From assembly GCA_035486355.1 (NCBI GenBank), contig DATHNE010000071.1:1-64000 (forward strand): a stretch of DNA of 64,000 nucleotides. Direction: 5' to 3'. A model generated the notes under the pieces. That model was not told where the DNA came from. It saw nothing but the letters and a program-made list of their open reading frames with translations, and searched no databases. Position 1 is the first letter of the stretch; every line of letters begins with the position of its first letter. The translations under genes were made by a program, and so were the position numbers. Source of the stretch: Palsa-883 sp035486355 (lineage in GTDB: Bacteria; Pseudomonadota; Alphaproteobacteria; Acetobacterales; Acetobacteraceae). Below, in pieces: positions 61,044 to 64,000 of this stretch.

Positions 61044-62264
61044 CTAAAAACGGGCAAGGCGAAACGGCGCAAGATCGATGCCGGTGACGCGGCCAGCGAT
61101 CAAGTCGGCGATGAGCTGACCGGTCATTGGCGACAGGCTGAGTCCGTAATGACCGTGGCCAAAGGCGGCATAAAGGTTCGCGGGCCCAGGCAGGCGATCG
61201 ATGATCGGCAGGCTGTCGGGGATCGAGGGGCGGAAGCCCATCCAAGTTTCCACCGGCTCGGGACGCAGGGCGGGAAACATGCGTTTGGCGTGGTCGAGCA
61301 GGACGGTGGCACGGCGATAGTTGGGGGGTGCGTTGAGGCCGCCGAACTCGACGGTGCCGGCGAAACGAAGGCCGTGCTCCATCGGTGTGGTAGTGAAATG
61401 ATGATCACGGCTGGAGACCGGCACGCGCAAAGTGATGCCGGGGTTGGTCAGCATGGCATGGTAGCCGCGTTCGGTTTCCAGTGGCGGTGCGATGCCGAGA
61501 CGCTGGACGAGAGGCTTGGACCAAGCGCCGGCAGCGATGACGACGGCCTCGGCTGGTAGGCGATCGGTGCTACTCACCACCGTATTGTCGGTCGCGATCT
61601 CGGTCACACACACCTTGCGCAGCGTGGCACCGCGGTCGACGCAGCGCTGCACCAGCGTGCGCACCAGACGCTGCGGGTTCACAGTGTGGCCGTTATCGGG
61701 GAAATACAGGCCGCGTGGATAGATTGGCGCGAGGGCTGGCTCGATCTCCTGGATCGCGCCTGCATCGAGGTGGATCGGGCGGATGCCCTTCGCGGCGACC
61801 ATCTCGTCGGCGAGACGATCGGCGGCGGAGGGTTCGACGGTTTCCCATACGTGCAGATGGCCCACGGTGCGGATCAGCGACGTGAAGCCCTCGTTGCCCA
61901 GCATCATGCGATAAAGCTGCAGGGACGCGGCGCTGAGGGCTTTGAGCTGCAGCGAGGCGGCATCGGCGTTGGCGCGTCGACCCGCTTGTACCCAGCGCAG
62001 CAACCAGGGCACGGCGCGCGGCAGGTAACGCCACCGTACCGCGACGGGACCGAGTGGATCGATGATCCACCGCGGTACCGACTTCAGCATGCCGGGGAGC
62101 GCGATCGGCAGAGTGGAGCCGATGTTGATCTGCCCGGCGTTGCCGAAGGAGCACCCCTCACCGGGCTCGCGTTCATCGACAATCGTCACCGCATGGCCGT
62201 CCTGCACCAGGGCGTGCGCACAGCACGCCCCGGCGATGCCGGCACCGATCACGACGATCTTCAC
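61044..62264 (-). CDS. dadA: D-amino acid dehydrogenase-like FAD oxidoreductase
   Basis: A 406-residue flavoprotein of the DadA/DAO family. It has the dinucleotide motif VVIGAGIAGACCAHAL (4-19), the FGNAGQINIGSTLPI block, and the C-terminal FGHGHYGLSLSPMTGQLIAD. DadA oxidises D-amino acids to keto acids and passes electrons to the respiratory chain at the membrane. No alanine racemase is adjacent. Closely related enzymes act on other amino acids or hydroxyproline-type substrates, so the substrate is not certain. Confidence 0.8.
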   Translation of the reverse strand: MKIVVIGAGIAGACCAHALVQDGHAVTIVDEREPGEGCSFGNAGQINIGSTLPIALPGMLKSVPRWIIDPLGPVAVRWRYLPRAVPWLLRWVQAGRRANADAASLQLKALSAASLQLYRMMLGNEGFTSLIRTVGHLHVWETVEPSAADRLADEMVAAKGIRPIHLDAGAIQEIEPALAPIYPRGLYFPDNGHTVNPQRLVRTLVQRCVDRGATLRKVCVTEIATDNTVVSSTDRLPAEAVVIAAGAWSKPLVQRLGIAPPLETERGYHAMLTNPGITLRVPVSSRDHHFTTTPMEHGLRFAGTVEFGGLNAPPNYRRATVLLDHAKRMFPALRPEPVETWMGFRPSIPDSLPIIDRLPGPANLYAAFGHGHYGLSLSPMTGQLIADLIAGRVTGIDLAPFRLARF

Positions 62265-62295
62265 GCGGCCCTCGGCGGGGCTGCGAGAGAGCTGC

Positions 62296-63141
62296 TCAGG
62301 CTTCCACCACCTTCTGCTGCTGCACGCCCAGGCCTTCGCAGGACAGGCGCATCACGTCGCCGGCCTTGAGGAACACCGGGTTCGGCTTCACGCCCTGGCC
62401 GACGCCAGGTGGCGTGCCGGTGGCGATGACGTCGCCGGGATGCAGCGTGATGAAGTGGCTGACATAGGACACCAGCTTCACGACACCGAAGACCATCGTC
62501 TTGGTGGTGCCGTTCTGCATGCGCTTGCCGTTCACCTCGGTCCACAGTGAGACGTTCTGCGGGTCGGGAATCTCGTCCTTCGTCACCATCCATGGGCCGG
62601 TCGGGCCGAACGTGTCGCAGCCCTTGCCTTTATCCCAGGTGCCGGAGCGCTCGAGCTGGTATTCGCGTTCGGAGACATCGTTGCAGACACAGTAGCCGGC
62701 GACGTAGTCCAGCGACTGACTCTCCGGCACGTAGCTGGCCTTCTTGCCGATGACGATGCCGAACTCCACTTCCCAGTCCAGCTTCTTCGATCCGCGCGGC
62801 AACTTCACGTCATCGCTCGGACCGCATAGGGCGCCGAGCGATTTCAGGAAGATGATGGGTTCCTTCGGCAGCGGCATGCCGGCCTCGGCGGCGTGGTCGG
62901 CGTAGTTCAGGCCGATGCAGACATAGTTCACCGGGCGCGCGACGCACGAGCCGAGGCGCACACCGGCGTCCACCTTCGGCAACGTCTTCGGATCGACGCC
63001 GCCGATCATCTTCAGCGCTTCGGGCGACAGCGCGTAGCCATCAATGTCGCGCACCACGCTGGAGAGGCAACGAATATCGCCGGCGGCGTCCAGCATTCCG
63101 GGCCGTTCGGCGCCAACGGGGCCATAGCGCAGCAGTTTCAT
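62296..63141 (-). CDS. Fumarylacetoacetate hydrolase family, probable 2,4-diketo-3-deoxy-L-fuconate hydrolase
   Basis: A 281-residue cytoplasmic hydrolase. The FAH fold is shown by CIGLNYADHAAEAGMPLPKE, the metal-binding glutamates in LDWEVEFGIVIGKKA, and LHPGDVIATGTPPGVGQG. Length and the YCVCNDVSEREYQLERSGTW block resemble enzymes that cleave 2,4-diketo-3-deoxy-L-fuconate to pyruvate and lactate. The upstream neighbour is an SDR of the matching type, which is the main reason for this substrate; other FAH substrates remain possible. ATG 63141 has an AGGAGA ribosome site. Confidence 0.8.
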   Translation of the reverse strand: MKLLRYGPVGAERPGMLDAAGDIRCLSSVVRDIDGYALSPEALKMIGGVDPKTLPKVDAGVRLGSCVARPVNYVCIGLNYADHAAEAGMPLPKEPIIFLKSLGALCGPSDDVKLPRGSKKLDWEVEFGIVIGKKASYVPESQSLDYVAGYCVCNDVSEREYQLERSGTWDKGKGCDTFGPTGPWMVTKDEIPDPQNVSLWTEVNGKRMQNGTTKTMVFGVVKLVSYVSHFITLHPGDVIATGTPPGVGQGVKPNPVFLKAGDVMRLSCEGLGVQQQKVVEA

Positions 63142-63159
63142 GGAGCGTCTCCTGTTGGG

Positions 63160-63909
63160 TTAGAGGGTGAGACCGCCATCGATGACGATGGCCTGGCCGG
63201 TGATGAACTGGGCGGCGTCGGAGGCGAGGTAGACCGCGAGTTCGGCAATCTCCTCTGGCGTGCCGAGACGGCCCATCGGCTGGCGCGCGATGAACGCGGC
63301 GCGCGCGGCCTCCACCGAGCCGGCAACGGCAGCATTGGCCTCGATGCGCTCATCCAGGCTGGGCGTGTGAACCGTGCCGGGACAGAGACAATTGCAGCGG
63401 ATGCCCTGCGTCACGTAGTCGGTGGCGACGGAGCGCGTCATGCCGACCACCGCCGCCTTACTGGCGCTGTAGACGAAACGATTCGGCACACCCTTGAGGC
63501 TGGAGGCAACCGATGCCATGTTCAGGATGACACCGTGGCCGCGCGCCAGCATGCCCGGCAGGAACACCTGCATTGACCGGAACATGGCCCGTGCATTCAG
63601 CTCGAACGCGAACTCCCAGTCGGCCTCGGTGGCGTCCAGCAGCGTGCCCTGGTGCACATATCCTGCGCAGTTGAACAGGATATCGACCGGGCCGGCATCG
63701 GCGGCGGCGACGGCAATATCACTGGCGTGCAGCATGTCGAGCTTGGCGGGACGGATGCGGTCGGAGGCGATCTGATGCACCTTGGCTTCGTCCACATCTG
63801 TGGCAATGACCGTCGCACCCTCGGCGGCGAAGGCCAGCGCCGTGGCGCGGCCGATCCCCTGGCCAGCGGCGGTGATGAAGGCAGTCTTATCGGCGAGGCG
63901 TCCGGCCAT
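63160..63909 (-). CDS. SDR oxidoreductase, probable 2-keto-3-deoxy-L-fuconate dehydrogenase
   Basis: A 249-residue short-chain dehydrogenase. The NAD motif TAAGQGIGRATAL (14-26), NCAG, the catalytic Ser in NMASVASS and the YSASK pair are present. Segments such as DILFNCAGYVHQGTLLDATE, SLKGVPNRFVYSASKAAVVG and IRCNCLCPGTVHTPSL resemble enzymes that oxidise 2-keto-3-deoxy-L-fuconate in the non-phosphorylative L-fucose pathway. The next gene encodes the hydrolase expected to act after it, 18 bases downstream. Confidence 0.82.
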   Translation of the reverse strand: MAGRLADKTAFITAAGQGIGRATALAFAAEGATVIATDVDEAKVHQIASDRIRPAKLDMLHASDIAVAAADAGPVDILFNCAGYVHQGTLLDATEADWEFAFELNARAMFRSMQVFLPGMLARGHGVILNMASVASSLKGVPNRFVYSASKAAVVGMTRSVATDYVTQGIRCNCLCPGTVHTPSLDERIEANAAVAGSVEAARAAFIARQPMGRLGTPEEIAELAVYLASDAAQFITGQAIVIDGGLTL

Positions 63910-63959
63910 CGTGCGCTCCCTCCTTGGTCCAGAGGTAGCGTGGTACGCGGTTTCCGTCG

Positions 63960-64000
63960 TCAGCGGAAGGCCCGGCGAATGCGGCCCCAGTCCTCGATCA
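63960..64000 (-). CDS. 3' end of a gene cut by the window edge
   Basis: The minus strand reads IEDWGRIRRAFR and TGA (63962-63960), the C-terminus of a protein whose body lies outside the window. It is likely to belong with the fucose-type genes that follow on the same strand 50 bases later, but 12 residues are too few to name it. Confidence 0.45.
   Translation of the reverse strand, partial: IEDWGRIRRAFR

Noticed and set aside
1..64000. CRISPR arrays, rRNA operons and intact prophage modules
   Set aside because: No regularly spaced repeats, no rRNA sequence, and no phage structural or integrase genes were seen.

Overview
The window looks like chromosomal DNA from a high-GC alphaproteobacterium, most likely Rhodospirillales and possibly Acetobacteraceae-like. 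The evidence is a very high GC third position, an ATP12-type F1 assembly factor, a MaeB-type malic enzyme fused to a phosphotransacetylase domain, a membrane J-protein, a DUF1150-like small protein and the rpsM-rpsK-rpoA-rplQ block. The genus is an inference from gene content; no rRNA gene is present.

Layout. 1-18 kb is mainly envelope carbohydrate: a GT2-GtrA polyprenyl-sugar synthase and an ArnT-like GT39 transferase, a nitrate/taurine-type ABC transporter (fused permease plus ATPase) with no binding protein, an 1870-residue multi-domain glycosyltransferase preceded by a 132-residue repeat protein, a decayed IS630-family element, then hldE, pgm and galU, which supply ADP-heptose and UDP-glucose precursors. 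18-24.5 kb holds maeB with a J-protein, then a run of secreted glycoside hydrolases (two clan GH-A-like, one GH16, one truncated relative). 24.7-27.1 kb is decayed accessory DNA: a monooxygenase-fold protein, an antitoxin with a broken toxin, and an acyltransferase pseudogene abutting tRNA-Leu(GAG). 27.3-33.7 kb is housekeeping: lipB, then the opposing run rarA-rluC-asmA-atp12-acyP.

33.8-41 kb carries a VOC dioxygenase, a broken VOC remnant, an exported heme-binding (GlcG/HbpS-like) protein, the ribosomal/RNA polymerase operon with its own good promoter, and a FadB-like beta-oxidation enzyme. 41-51 kb is the most distinctive block: three luciferase-like (LLM) oxidoreductases and a complete coenzyme F420 pathway (fused cofGH, cofC, cofD, cofE). 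One LLM gene overlaps cofGH by ATGA, and cofE-cofD-cofC overlap one another on the opposite strand. F420 synthesis is uncommon in Proteobacteria, so this block gives the cell a deazaflavin redox system whose substrates are not shown by sequence.

51-55 kb is a four-gene Dpp/Opp-type peptide ABC operon without a binding protein. It is followed by a secreted LVIVD-type beta-propeller protein and, beyond that, a degenerate second copy of the dppF 3' end, which points to a local duplication. The last 6 kb has an MFS exporter, a second ArnT-like transferase, a D-amino-acid dehydrogenase and a pair (FAH-family hydrolase plus SDR) that closely resembles the non-phosphorylative L-fucose pathway.

At least seven short inverted-repeat elements are scattered between genes. 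Two of them alter the apparent ends of open reading frames. No CRISPR array, rRNA, intact prophage or intact transposon was seen.
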